Shown: piece after piece, positions 1 through 6,612 of the stretch
Layout of the letters: the number at the start of each line of letters is the position of its first letter
How positions within the stretch are numbered: position 1 is the first letter of the stretch
NCBI GenBank assembly: GCA_029058705.1
Contig: JAIDXA010000209.1
Location: forward strand, 1-15,779
From: Paramuribaculum sp.
Lineage (GTDB): Bacteria > Bacteroidota > Bacteroidia > Bacteroidales > Muribaculaceae
Direction of reading: 5' to 3'
Length of the DNA: 15,779 bases
Made by a program: the position numbers and the translations under genes
The notes under the pieces: model-generated
The model's input: the letters and a program-made list of their open reading frames with translations, nothing else
Database searches by the model: none
Told to the model about the DNA's origin: nothing

Positions 1-863
1 AAATCCTGCTTCGCAATGCGAAACTGTCGGACGACATATCCCGCCGGTTCAGCGACACCGAATGGGATGCCTATCCTTTGACCGCCGACAAATATGTTGA
101 CTGGATTGCATCTACACCTCCGGAAGAACAGATAATCAATCTGTTTATGAATCTGGAAACATTCGGCGAATTCCATCCCCGCGAAACCGGAATCTTCCAG
201 TTCCTTGAAGCAATCCCATATTTTGCAAACGAACGCGGTATCGAATTCATAACCCCGACAGATGCTGTTTCTAAACTCAAACCGGTTGGCGAGCTCTCGA
301 TTCTTCATCCCATTTCATGGGCAGACGAAGCCCGCGACACATCGGCTTGGCTCGGAAACAAACTCCAGCACGAAGCCTTCCAGAAACTTTATTCTGTCGC
401 CGAACGCGTGCGTCTTTGCGAAGACCGCCGACTCAAGCAGGACTGGTACTATCTTCAGGGGGCCGACCACCTGTTCTATATGTCGACAAAGCACTTTGCC
501 GACGGAGCCGCACACTCGACATTCTCGCCTTACGAAACGCCATTTCAGGCATTCACAAACTACATGAATGTGCTTGCCGACTTCATTGTACGCGTAGAAG
601 AACAATATCCCCTTTCGATTGAAAATGAGGAACTCAATGCTCTTCTGACAACGATCAGGAATCAGGAACGCGAAATCGAGACTCTTAACAAAGAAGTTGT
701 ATCGATGCGTAAAAACATTGAACACTACAACGAAGAACACCGTCTTCGCGAAAAGGCAACACCTGCCGCTGAAGAACCAAACGATAAGAAAACAAGAAAA
801 TCTACAGTAAAAAGAACCACTAAAAAATGCGCTTCTAAAAAAACTGCGGATACAAAAGACTAA
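1..863 (+). CDS. GH57 alpha-amylase-like protein, C-terminal part (5' truncated)
   Basis: The frame is open from base 3 to the TAA at 861-863, so about 286 residues of a protein that begins left of the window. The opening residues (ILLRNAKLSDDISRRF) and the later LFMNLETFGEF and GIFQFLEAIPYF blocks match my recollection of the glycoside hydrolase family 57 alpha-amylase-like proteins of Bacteroidetes, which act on alpha-1,4-glucans. After the barrel part comes a helical region with the DWYYLQGADHLFYMSTKHF block, then a coiled coil at about fragment residues 225-260 (TTIRNQEREIETLNKEV), then a Lys/Thr/Ser-rich tail that is probably disordered. In active GH57 enzymes the catalytic Asp sits in a DxExFG block. 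Here that block reads NLETFG, with AAT at 150-152, so the general acid appears to be Asn. The nucleophile region is outside the window. The TTG at 78 is not a credible start because the family homology continues upstream of it. Family assignment is fairly sure; activity is open. Confidence 0.82.
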   Translation, partial: ILLRNAKLSDDISRRFSDTEWDAYPLTADKYVDWIASTPPEEQIINLFMNLETFGEFHPRETGIFQFLEAIPYFANERGIEFITPTDAVSKLKPVGELSILHPISWADEARDTSAWLGNKLQHEAFQKLYSVAERVRLCEDRRLKQDWYYLQGADHLFYMSTKHFADGAAHSTFSPYETPFQAFTNYMNVLADFIVRVEEQYPLSIENEELNALLTTIRNQEREIETLNKEVVSMRKNIEHYNEEHRLREKATPAAEEPNDKKTRKSTVKRTTKKCASKKTADTKD

Positions 864-900
864 ACAGGCCGGCCTCACCCGGCTGCATATCTCATTCCGA

Positions 901-932
901 AACCGCTGTCCTTGCCTGCAAGGGCAGCGGTT
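901..932 (+). terminator. Hairpin after the GH57 gene, likely terminator or 3'-end stabiliser
   Basis: A 14-bp stem (901-914 with 919-932, one G-U pair) closes a CCTG tetraloop 37 bases after the GH57 stop codon. The following bases are C-rich rather than T-rich, with nine C in a row at 941-949. It is therefore a strong hairpin but not a classic intrinsic terminator. Confidence 0.5.
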
Positions 933-971
933 CATGTTCTCCCCCCCCCTTATGGAATACCCCCAACACAA

Positions 972-1013
972 CAGCAGCGGGAGCGCCTGTTACTAAAGGC
1001 ACTCCCGCTGTTG
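972..1013 (+). terminator. Second hairpin between convergent genes, likely terminator
   Basis: Bases 972-988 pair with 997-1013 in a 17-position stem with one C/A mismatch (984/1001) and one G-U pair, around an eight-base loop. On the plus strand it is followed by CTTTGTTGATATTTTCT, a loose T-rich tail, so it best fits termination of the GH57 transcript. It also lies 27 bases beyond the ferredoxin stop and could protect that 3' end. Confidence 0.55.
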
Positions 1014-1039
1014 CTTTGTTGATATTTTCTATCGGATGC

Positions 1040-1207
1040 TTAGCCCGGAATGATAGCTTCGCTGGGGCAAACTTCAGCGCATGAACCACATTCGATGCAA
1101 GTATCGGGATCGATGTGATAGATATCACCTTCAGAGATTGCTTCTACGGGGCAAACGGGAAGACAAGTTCCACAAGCAACGCATTTGTCAGTAATTACGT
1201 AAGCCAT
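1040..1207 (-). CDS. Small 2[4Fe-4S] ferredoxin, 55 aa
   Basis: The frame runs from ATG (1205-1207) to TAA (1040-1042) and encodes 55 residues, the usual size of clostridial-type ferredoxins. It contains two complete CxxCxxCxxxCP cluster motifs: Cys9/12/15/19 and Cys37/40/43/47, each followed by Pro. The protein starts MAYVITDKCVACGTC and is cytosolic, with no signal peptide or membrane segment. Such ferredoxins carry low-potential electrons, and the neighbouring 2-oxoacid:ferredoxin oxidoreductase operon on the same strand makes it a natural partner. It has its own TAnnTTTG element upstream, so it is probably transcribed separately from that operon. The start codon is preceded by A/T-rich sequence without a Shine-Dalgarno site, as is common in Bacteroidetes. 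The assignment is very secure from the cysteine pattern; the specific partner is inferred. Confidence 0.95.
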   Translation of the reverse strand: MAYVITDKCVACGTCLPVCPVEAISEGDIYHIDPDTCIECGSCAEVCPSEAIIPG

Positions 1208-1257
1208 AATGATAATTTTTAATAGATTTAATTTTACGAATGAACAATTTTACAATG

Positions 1258-1265
1258 CAAAAATA
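1258..1265 (-). promoter_or_regulatory. Bacteroidetes -7 element for the ferredoxin gene
   Basis: On the minus strand this reads TATTTTTG, an exact match to TAnnTTTG, 50 bases before the ferredoxin ATG. I see no TTTG at the proper -33 distance, so it is a partial promoter match in A/T-rich DNA. Confidence 0.45.
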
Positions 1266-1341
1266 AGAATGTTTTTTCAATTACACATTCTTTTTTTTAT
1301 TTTTTTGAAATATTTTTCCTGATCGGAATTGTCTTTTCCGC

Positions 1342-1890
1342 CTATTGACAATCGTCTGCGACAAGCGACATTCCCTTCAGAATCGCATCGCGGTTAGCTG
1401 GCAAGAGATGATGATGACGTTCAGGAAGAGCCTTCTTCAATCCGAGCATGACCGAGTCAATGTCGACAATGGGATTTACTTTCAGCAGAGCACCAAGAAC
1501 TATCATGTTGTAGATTTTGGAATTTCTCAAATCTATAGCTGCCTCCATTGCCTCGACCGGCACCACAGAAATATCCGCGCGTGTCGGCTTCTGATGGATT
1601 CCATATGGATCATAGATCAGCACTCCGCCCGGCTTCACCTTGCTCTCGAACTTATCAAGACTCTGCTGGTTAAGAATCACAGCAGTGTCATAGGTATCAA
1701 GAACCGGTGAACTGATCGGGCTGTCCGACAGCACGACAGTGACATTGGCTGTTCCTCCGCGCTGTTCTGGCCCGTATGAAGGCATCCAGGTAACTTCAAG
1801 ATCATCCATCAGACCGGCGTAGGCAAGAATCTTACCCATCGAGAGAACTCCCTGTCCCCCGAAACCGGCAACAATAATTTCCTTTTTCAT
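1342..1890 (-). CDS. korC: 2-oxoacid:ferredoxin oxidoreductase, gamma subunit
   Basis: This 182-residue protein has the hallmarks of the gamma subunit (PFOR domain III) of the 2-oxoacid:ferredoxin oxidoreductases. They are GFGGQGV at residues 9-15 near the N-terminus, then the PSYGPEQRGGTANVTV stretch at about 38-53 that contacts coenzyme A in the family. The enzyme oxidatively decarboxylates a 2-oxoacid with CoA to acyl-CoA, CO2 and reduced ferredoxin, or runs in reverse. Its ATG overlaps the stop of the beta gene (ATGA at 1887-1890), typical of translational coupling between subunits of one complex. It is the last gene of the operon. A short CGGAA/TTCCG hairpin follows at 1324-1340, but no T-tract lies downstream of it in the transcribed direction, so termination is unclear. 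Whether the substrate is 2-oxoglutarate or a branched-chain 2-oxoacid (Vor type) cannot be read from sequence, so the kor symbol is provisional. Confidence 0.9.
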   Translation of the reverse strand: MKKEIIVAGFGGQGVLSMGKILAYAGLMDDLEVTWMPSYGPEQRGGTANVTVVLSDSPISSPVLDTYDTAVILNQQSLDKFESKVKPGGVLIYDPYGIHQKPTRADISVVPVEAMEAAIDLRNSKIYNMIVLGALLKVNPIVDIDSVMLGLKKALPERHHHLLPANRDAILKGMSLVADDCQ

Positions 1891-2654
1891 TCTGCTGTGT
1901 TTTTTAGGTCGCCCAGAGGATAGAAGGGCAGCATGTTTTCAACCATCCATTCGTTTGCTTTCTCCGGAGTCATTTTCCAGCCGCTGCTGCACGTGGAGAC
2001 AACTTCAACCACCGACGTGCCCTTTCGGTTAAGGGAATTCTCGAATGCCTTGCGGATTGCGGCTTTCGCCTTGCGGACTGATGCCGGATTGTGCACCGTC
2101 TGACGTGTCACGTAGCATGTCCCCTCCAGACGTGCAAGCAGATCGGAAATCTTAAGCGGATAACCGTTCAGGTCTATCCGGCGTCCATAAGGGGTAGTGG
2201 CTGTTTTCTGTCCTTCGAGCGTTGTCGGAGCCATCTGTCCTCCTGTCATGCCATATATTGCATTATTGATGAATATAATGGCAATATTCTCTCCTCGGTT
2301 TGCAGCATGGATGGTTTCGGCCGTACCTATCGCGGCGAGGTCGCCGTCGCCCTGGTATGTGAAAACGAGCCGGTTCGGATTGAGTCGCTTGGCGCCTGTG
2401 GCCACAGCCGGAGCCCGGCCATGGGCTGCCTCAATCCAGTCGATGTCTATATACTTATACGCGAAGACTGCACAACCCACAGGCGCGACTCCTATAGAAT
2501 TATTCTCCTGATCCATTTCCTTTATCACCTCGGCGACCAATTTGTGGACTACACCATGGGAACATCCGGGGCAATAATGCATCGGACTGTCATTCAACAG
2601 TTCCGGCCGCGAATAGACCTTATTCTCACTTCGCTTTATATCTTCTATATTCAT
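1887..2654 (-). CDS. korB: 2-oxoacid:ferredoxin oxidoreductase, beta (TPP-binding) subunit
   Basis: A 255-residue catalytic subunit. The thiamine pyrophosphate motif is clear: GDGD at residues 102-105 and NN at 130-131, followed by AIYGMTGGQMAPTT. The cluster that passes electrons from TPP is expected to be held by cysteines seen here as YCPGC (Cys28, Cys31), PVGC (Cys61) and the STCSSGW block (Cys222), the usual positions in this family. The GMTGGQMAPTT sequence resembles Vor/Kor enzymes of anaerobes more than pyruvate-specific enzymes; this comparison is from memory. The gene lies 21 bases after alpha and overlaps gamma by four bases, so the three are one transcript. The lysine- and glutamate-rich N-terminal extension before Cys28 (SENKVYSRPELL) is normal for the group. 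Function is secure at the family level; substrate is uncertain. Confidence 0.92.
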   Translation of the reverse strand: MNIEDIKRSENKVYSRPELLNDSPMHYCPGCSHGVVHKLVAEVIKEMDQENNSIGVAPVGCAVFAYKYIDIDWIEAAHGRAPAVATGAKRLNPNRLVFTYQGDGDLAAIGTAETIHAANRGENIAIIFINNAIYGMTGGQMAPTTLEGQKTATTPYGRRIDLNGYPLKISDLLARLEGTCYVTRQTVHNPASVRKAKAAIRKAFENSLNRKGTSVVEVVSTCSSGWKMTPEKANEWMVENMLPFYPLGDLKNTAE

Positions 2655-2675
2655 TTTAACACAACATTCAACGGG

Positions 2676-3755
2676 TTATTTGAACGATTCATGGAACGCC
2701 TCGAGAATTTCCCCGGGATTCGGAACAATCCCTCCCATACGTCCGAAATGGCAGACCGGTATCCTGCCTTCGACAGCAAGCCGGACATCCTCGATCATCT
2801 GGCCGGCGTTAAGCTCGACAACAAGAATCCCTTTTGTCTTTCCGGCCAGTTCCTTTATGCGGTCATAAGGAAACGGCCACAGCGTGATCGGACGCAGAAG
2901 CCCGATCTTGACTCCCTCAGCACGTGCATCTTCAATTGCCTTGAGACAAATACGCGCTATCGACCCAAAGGCGACAATCAGAAAGTCACAGTCATCGGTC
3001 AGACGTTCGTCATATCTCACCTCGTTTGCCTCTATCAGGCGGTATGTCTGCTGAAAACGTTCGTTATTTTTCTCCATCACCGCGCTGTCGAGTTCAAGCG
3101 AGGTCACGACATTCGGCCTACGGCCTTCCGGTTGTCCATCTGCGGCCCACGGACAAAGCGAACGTATCTCCTCTGCAGTGCGGCGCGGACGCTGCGGAGG
3201 GAGAACAACCTTTTCCATCATCTGCCCTACAATACCGTCGGCAAGCAACAGAGCCGGTGTGCGGTATTTGAATGCCAGATCGAATCCAAGACCTACGAAA
3301 TCGGCCATCTCCTGAACTGTCGATGGAGCAAGCACGATGAAATGATAGTCACCGTGTCCGCCTCCTTTGGTCGCCTGAAAATAATCGCTTTGGGACGGGT
3401 GTATGGTGCCGAGACCCGGACCACCGCGCATCACATTGACAACCAGCGCCGGCAGTTCGCTCGCAGCGATATACGACATCCCCTCCAGCATCAGGCTTAT
3501 ACCCGGACTCGACGACGATGTCATGACGGCTTTTCCAGTGGCGGCGCCGCCGTATACCATATTGATGGAGGCAATCTCGCTTTCAGCCTGAAGCACCACC
3601 ATGCCTGTGGTTTCCCACGGCATCAGCGACTCAAGCGTCTCCAACACTTCGCTCTGCGGAGTGATAGGATAACCGAAATAACCGTCAACGCCATAGCGCA
3701 CAGCAGCATGGGCGATAGCTTCATTGCCTTTCATCAAGGTTACTTCTTCTTTCAT
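2676..3755 (-). CDS. korA: 2-oxoacid:ferredoxin oxidoreductase, alpha subunit (VorB/KorA type)
   Basis: The alpha subunit carries PFOR domains I and II. Near the N-terminus are GYFGYPITPQSEV and then QAESEIASINMVYGGAATGK, the conserved substrate and TPP-pyrimidine-side motifs, followed by the SSSSPGISLM and MRGGPGLG blocks. The C-terminal half has the transketolase-C-like fold (FLIVAFGSIARICLKAI, GLLRPITLWPFPYDRI). The longest frame begins at 3770 (MKTYF), but I prefer the ATG at 3753-3755, which gives MKEEVTLMKGNEA, the way homologues I recall begin. That gives 359 residues; the 364-residue version cannot be excluded. It follows the delta gene and precedes beta by 21 bases. Bacteroidetes homologues are often annotated as 3-methyl-2-oxobutanoate dehydrogenase VorB or as 2-oxoglutarate synthase KorA, and the sequence alone does not decide. 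Confidence 0.92.
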   Translation of the reverse strand: MKEEVTLMKGNEAIAHAAVRYGVDGYFGYPITPQSEVLETLESLMPWETTGMVVLQAESEIASINMVYGGAATGKAVMTSSSSPGISLMLEGMSYIAASELPALVVNVMRGGPGLGTIHPSQSDYFQATKGGGHGDYHFIVLAPSTVQEMADFVGLGFDLAFKYRTPALLLADGIVGQMMEKVVLPPQRPRRTAEEIRSLCPWAADGQPEGRRPNVVTSLELDSAVMEKNNERFQQTYRLIEANEVRYDERLTDDCDFLIVAFGSIARICLKAIEDARAEGVKIGLLRPITLWPFPYDRIKELAGKTKGILVVELNAGQMIEDVRLAVEGRIPVCHFGRMGGIVPNPGEILEAFHESFK

Positions 3756-3841
3756 AAAGTATGTTTTCATTACCGGACACGAATGCCACGGATTTTGTGA
3801 TGAGTTCTTTTTAATTGTATTTGATCCGGAAAAAGCATCAA

Positions 3842-4072
3842 TTATTTTTCAACCACACGGTAGACCTCTATGCAGGCGTCAGGACATACCAACGCGCATG
3901 AGGCGCAACCGATGCATTTATCCGGATCATTCACATATGCGAAATGATAGCCGCGGTCATTGACCTCTTTGGCCTGCAGGGCAAGCACATCGGTCGGACA
4001 GGCAACGACACACAGATTGCAACCTTTGCATCGTTCCCGGCTGATATCAACCGCTCCTATTACTTTTGCCAT
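3842..4072 (-). CDS. korD: 2-oxoacid:ferredoxin oxidoreductase, delta (4Fe-4S) subunit
   Basis: This first gene of the operon encodes a 76-residue polyferredoxin-like subunit with two complete 4Fe-4S motifs: Cys15/18/21/25-Pro and Cys53/56/59/63-Pro, separated by an insert (EVNDRGYHFAYVNDPDK) typical of KorD/VorD. It relays electrons from the beta-subunit cluster to external ferredoxin. The frame is open to an ATG at 4109-4111 (MSRRLNG), but that ATG lies inside a perfect inverted repeat. The ATG at 4070-4072 (MAKVIGAVDI) instead has an AAAGAGA purine stretch about ten bases upstream and gives the usual family length, so I chose it. The gap to alpha is about 86 bases. Identity is secure. Confidence 0.9.
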   Translation of the reverse strand: MAKVIGAVDISRERCKGCNLCVVACPTDVLALQAKEVNDRGYHFAYVNDPDKCIGCASCALVCPDACIEVYRVVEK

Positions 4073-4094
4073 AACTATAATCTCTTTTTTACCG

Positions 4095-4111
4095 TTGAGC
4101 CGCCGGCTCAA
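4095..4111 (-). promoter_or_regulatory. Perfect inverted repeat in the korD leader
   Basis: Seven-base arms TTGAGCC (4095-4101) and GGCTCAA (4105-4111) enclose three bases. In the minus-strand transcript this forms a GC-rich hairpin ending 22 bases before the chosen korD start codon. It could influence translation or be a regulator site; the sequence does not decide. Confidence 0.35.
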
Positions 4112-4199
4112 TGAAAGAACCGGCTGATTCAGGAATATTAAAACGTCATTATTTCAATTGCCGGCAGCTCCCGAAGAGCCCCGCAATTTGATGGTCATG

Positions 4200-4207
4200 C
4201 AAATATA
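4200..4207 (-). promoter_or_regulatory. Bacteroidetes -7 element for the 2-oxoacid oxidoreductase operon
   Basis: On the minus strand this is TATATTTG, an exact TAnnTTTG match in A/T-rich DNA 127 bases before the chosen korD start. No TTTG stands at the -33 position. The implied leader of roughly 120 bases includes the inverted repeat at 4095-4111. Confidence 0.4.
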
Positions 4208-4312
4208 GTTAAATTTCTCCAATTAAAAGATTTTTAACACAACCTTAACCATTGGCACATTCGGACCGAAATTGTGCTGTTCCCGGCCTTTCCGTCTCAC
4301 TCCATCACCACA

Positions 4313-5632
4313 CTATGACCTGACCCTTGTAACCCTGACACGCTTTCCTTTCAGTTTATTTGCATTAAGTGTTTCAAGCATATAAGCCACAGAATCACGC
4401 GGCACTGCGACGAGCGAATAATGATCGTAGACAATTATTCGGCCTATGCTGTCAGACGGAAGGCCACTGTTTTTAAGTATATAGCCCAGGACATCCCCAC
4501 GCGAAATTTTTTCTTTGCGTCCGGCATTGATATGAAGCGTGGCGACCGACGGCAATGGCGGACGCTGCAAGGTTGCAGGCGGCTGATAGGCGCGGTCGAA
4601 TCTAATATAAGACGCCAGGCTGTCTGCTTCAGAGGTAATGACATAAACGCGGCCTGAGGCATCCTGGCGTGCGGTCCGGCCGTTACGATGAATCCATGTG
4701 GCCTCGTCGACCGGCAAATGATAGTGAATGACAGCATCAAGACCTGTCACATCAAGCCCGCGCGCCGCGAGATCAGTAGCGACAAGCACAGGCGTGGAAC
4801 CATTGGCAAACAGATCTATCGCCGTTGCACGTTGCTGCTGATCAAGCGCCCCGTGATATAGTCCGGCCGATATGTGTTCTTTCCTCAGCCGTCCGCATAT
4901 CCGGTCGGCACTCTCTCTGTGGTTGACAAAAACGATAGCCTTTTCTCTGGGGTTCATTGACGCAAGCAATCCGACGAGACTGTCGAGTTTATCCCGGCTG
5001 AAGCTCTCCACACTTATTATTTCAAGGCGTTTTGAATCATCCTGAGACAGAGCCTCAATGACTTCGGCATCGGCAACATTGATATAATCGGGGAAAACCG
5101 GCAGCATCGTAGCCGATGTCATGGTCAGTTGATCCGCCACGCCGATTCGGCGCATTATCCTCTTCATCTCACCCTCGAAGCCAAGCTGAAGAGATTTGTC
5201 ATATTCATCAAGAACAACCGAACGCAACGATTGGGAAGGAACAATGTTTCCCCGCTGTAAATGGTCAAGAAAACGGCCAGGCGTTGCTACAATGATCTCC
5301 GGCTCCGGAGAAAGAGAGGCCTTCTCATCCGCAACGCTGTGGCCACCGTAGAATGCGGCAGTCTTGTAGCCACGACATAATTGTCTCAGCACGGAAGCCG
5401 TCTGAATGACCAGTTCTCTCGACGGGGCAAGCACGATTGCCTGCAATCCACTACCGGGGCTCCTGAGGTTTCGCAGTATGCGCATTCCGAAGGCAAGTGT
5501 CTTGCCGGATCCGGTCGGTGAGACAAGGACTAACTGTCGGGCTGACGACCCAAGCACTTTAAGTTGCATTGGATTCAGCTCCTTTATACCGTCGAGCGCT
5601 TTGGCGCGCTCTATAATCTCTCGTTCGGTCAT
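4313..5632 (-). CDS. DEAD-box family ATP-dependent RNA helicase, DbpA-like
   Basis: A 439-residue helicase with two RecA-like domains and a C-terminal RNA-binding domain. Motifs in order: Q motif with Gln23 (LNPMQ), Walker A SPTGSGKT (38-45), APSREL (69-74), TPGR (117-120), motif II DEYD (142-145) in place of DEAD, SAT (173-175), ATDLAARGLDV (285-295) and motif VI HRNGRTAR (315-322) in place of HRxGRxGR. Residues about 363-436 (HINAGRKEKISRGDVLGYI onward) match the DbpA RNA-binding domain, which in E. coli DbpA recognises hairpin 92 of 23S rRNA. A role in late large-subunit assembly is therefore inferred. No promoter consensus was found in the 172 bases upstream, so it may be read through from the Crp-like gene on the same strand. 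The motif II and VI variants keep the residues essential for ATP hydrolysis, so I expect an active enzyme. Confidence 0.93.
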   Translation of the reverse strand: MTEREIIERAKALDGIKELNPMQLKVLGSSARQLVLVSPTGSGKTLAFGMRILRNLRSPGSGLQAIVLAPSRELVIQTASVLRQLCRGYKTAAFYGGHSVADEKASLSPEPEIIVATPGRFLDHLQRGNIVPSQSLRSVVLDEYDKSLQLGFEGEMKRIMRRIGVADQLTMTSATMLPVFPDYINVADAEVIEALSQDDSKRLEIISVESFSRDKLDSLVGLLASMNPREKAIVFVNHRESADRICGRLRKEHISAGLYHGALDQQQRATAIDLFANGSTPVLVATDLAARGLDVTGLDAVIHYHLPVDEATWIHRNGRTARQDASGRVYVITSEADSLASYIRFDRAYQPPATLQRPPLPSVATLHINAGRKEKISRGDVLGYILKNSGLPSDSIGRIIVYDHYSLVAVPRDSVAYMLETLNANKLKGKRVRVTRVRS

Positions 5633-5804
5633 ATGTTTTCAACTGTTGTTTATGCGCAAAGACGGAATAACTGTCATAAAGACGATCATTTAGGAACTGT
5701 TTAAATTTGTTTCCCAGACATATAACAGCGCCGGATCCTTCTGGTTCAGTCCGAGCGAGATTCTTCCATCGTCCGCGTTGGGTCAGATTTGCGGAAAGAA
5801 CCGC
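5633..5804. other. Gene-free stretch between helicase and regulator, unexplained
   Basis: No promoter match, RNA gene or plausible protein was found in these 172 bases. A 4-bp GCGG/CCGC hairpin (5791-5804) stands immediately after the regulator stop, too short to call a terminator. Bases 5693-5714 (TAGGAACTGTTTAAATTTG region) are A/T-rich with an abrupt change to GC-rich sequence, which could be the edge of an old insertion. No transposase remnant or target duplication is visible. Confidence 0.3.
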
Positions 5805-6503
5805 TCATCCGTATTTGCTGATCCTGACAAGCGAGGTTTCATCTGTAATTTTGATCTCACGCCCGTCAACAACTATAAGATGTTCATTGACAAAGGTTGT
5901 CAACGTCCTGATAGCATTGGAGGTAGTCATATTCGACAGATTGGCAAGATCCTCACGCGACATATACATTCGCAGCGTCACCCCGTCTTCCTCATATCCA
6001 TACTGCTGGCGCAATGCAACCAATGTTTCCGCAAGACGACCGCGGATATGCTTCTGTGTCAGATTTACCGTTCGGATGTCGGCACTGCCGAGATTGCGCG
6101 AAAGCTCATGAATAAAAAACCACATCACATCCTTGTTGCTCTCAATAAGCCGACGGACAACATCAAGAGGTATCATTCCGATTTCCGAACGTTCCATTGC
6201 AGCAGCCGTATGGACATAAAGCTCTTGCGCGAAATATGCCCTGTAGCCGAAATATTGCACCGGGCTGACCAGCCGCAGAATCTGTTGACGCCCTCCTGCG
6301 CCATCCTTATATAGCTTCGCCCTTCCCTTCAACATAACGAACAGATGTTCGGGATGCTCTCCCTCGGCGTAAATTATCTGGTTTTTCTTGAAGGGCTGAA
6401 GGCAAAAACTATCTGTCACCAAACGTTTTTCATCATTCGACAGAGCTGTCCAGAGCTCCGCCATATCCTCGCTGATGACTTGTTCAAGGGCTTTCTTTAT
6501 CAT
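5805..6503 (-). CDS. Crp/Fnr-family transcriptional regulator
   Basis: A 232-residue regulator with an N-terminal cyclic-nucleotide-binding-like beta-roll (about 20-120; IIYAEGEHPEHLFVMLKGRAKLY is diagnostic), a dimerisation helix (about 125-155) and a C-terminal winged helix-turn-helix (MSREDLANLSNMTTSNAIR, about 178-197). The phosphate-binding loop that in E. coli CRP contains GE and RTA is here FGYRAYFAQE, so cAMP binding is not predicted. Only one cysteine is present, so it is not an FNR-type iron-sulfur sensor. The longest frame starts at 6569, but a full promoter lies inside that extension. The ATG at 6501-6503 (MIKKALEQ) is therefore the start. Target genes are unknown; the flanking helicase and exporter are candidates only by position. 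The palindrome just upstream of its promoter suggests autoregulation. Confidence 0.88.
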   Translation of the reverse strand: MIKKALEQVISEDMAELWTALSNDEKRLVTDSFCLQPFKKNQIIYAEGEHPEHLFVMLKGRAKLYKDGAGGRQQILRLVSPVQYFGYRAYFAQELYVHTAAAMERSEIGMIPLDVVRRLIESNKDVMWFFIHELSRNLGSADIRTVNLTQKHIRGRLAETLVALRQQYGYEEDGVTLRMYMSREDLANLSNMTTSNAIRTLTTFVNEHLIVVDGREIKITDETSLVRISKYG

Positions 6504-6538
6504 TGCAATCGCCGTAAAACTATGTTTTATAACACATG

Positions 6539-6570
6539 CAAAGATATGGAAACTTCTACAATATTCCAAA
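6539..6570 (-). promoter_or_regulatory. Complete Bacteroidetes promoter of the Crp-like regulator
   Basis: On the minus strand TTTG (6567-6570), a 20-base spacer and TATCTTTG (6539-6546) match both the -33 and -7 consensus and their spacing exactly. Transcription should begin near 6532, giving a leader of about 30 bases before the ATG at 6503. This supports the shorter start of the regulator. Confidence 0.75.
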
Positions 6571-6591
6571 TTTGTTACAAACTTGACTCAA
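6571..6591. promoter_or_regulatory. Paired palindromes upstream of the regulator promoter
   Basis: TTTGTTACAAA (6571-6581, five-base perfect arms) directly abuts the -33 box and is followed by TTGACTCAA (6583-6591, four-base arms). Both are single-base-centre palindromes of the kind bound by dimeric regulators. They do not match the E. coli CRP or FNR sites. Binding by the adjacent Crp-like protein is an inference from position. Confidence 0.35.
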
Positions 6592-6612
6592 ATCTGCTGA
6601 CCATATCCGGAC

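Noticed and set aside
78..80. TTG as the start of the GH57 coding region
   Set aside because: The same frame is open to the window edge and the upstream residues continue the family similarity, so the gene is truncated by the window rather than starting here.
315..971. Minus-strand 218-codon frame opposite the GH57 gene
   Set aside because: It is antisense to a recognised gene, Phe/Cys/Arg-rich, and crosses both intergenic hairpins. No promoter or family match.
2091..3800. Long plus-strand open frame of 569 codons opposite the alpha and beta oxidoreductase genes
   Set aside because: It lies wholly antisense to two unmistakable conserved genes, its composition (Arg/His/Cys-rich, low-complexity order) fits a mirror frame of GC-biased codons, and it has no recognisable domain.
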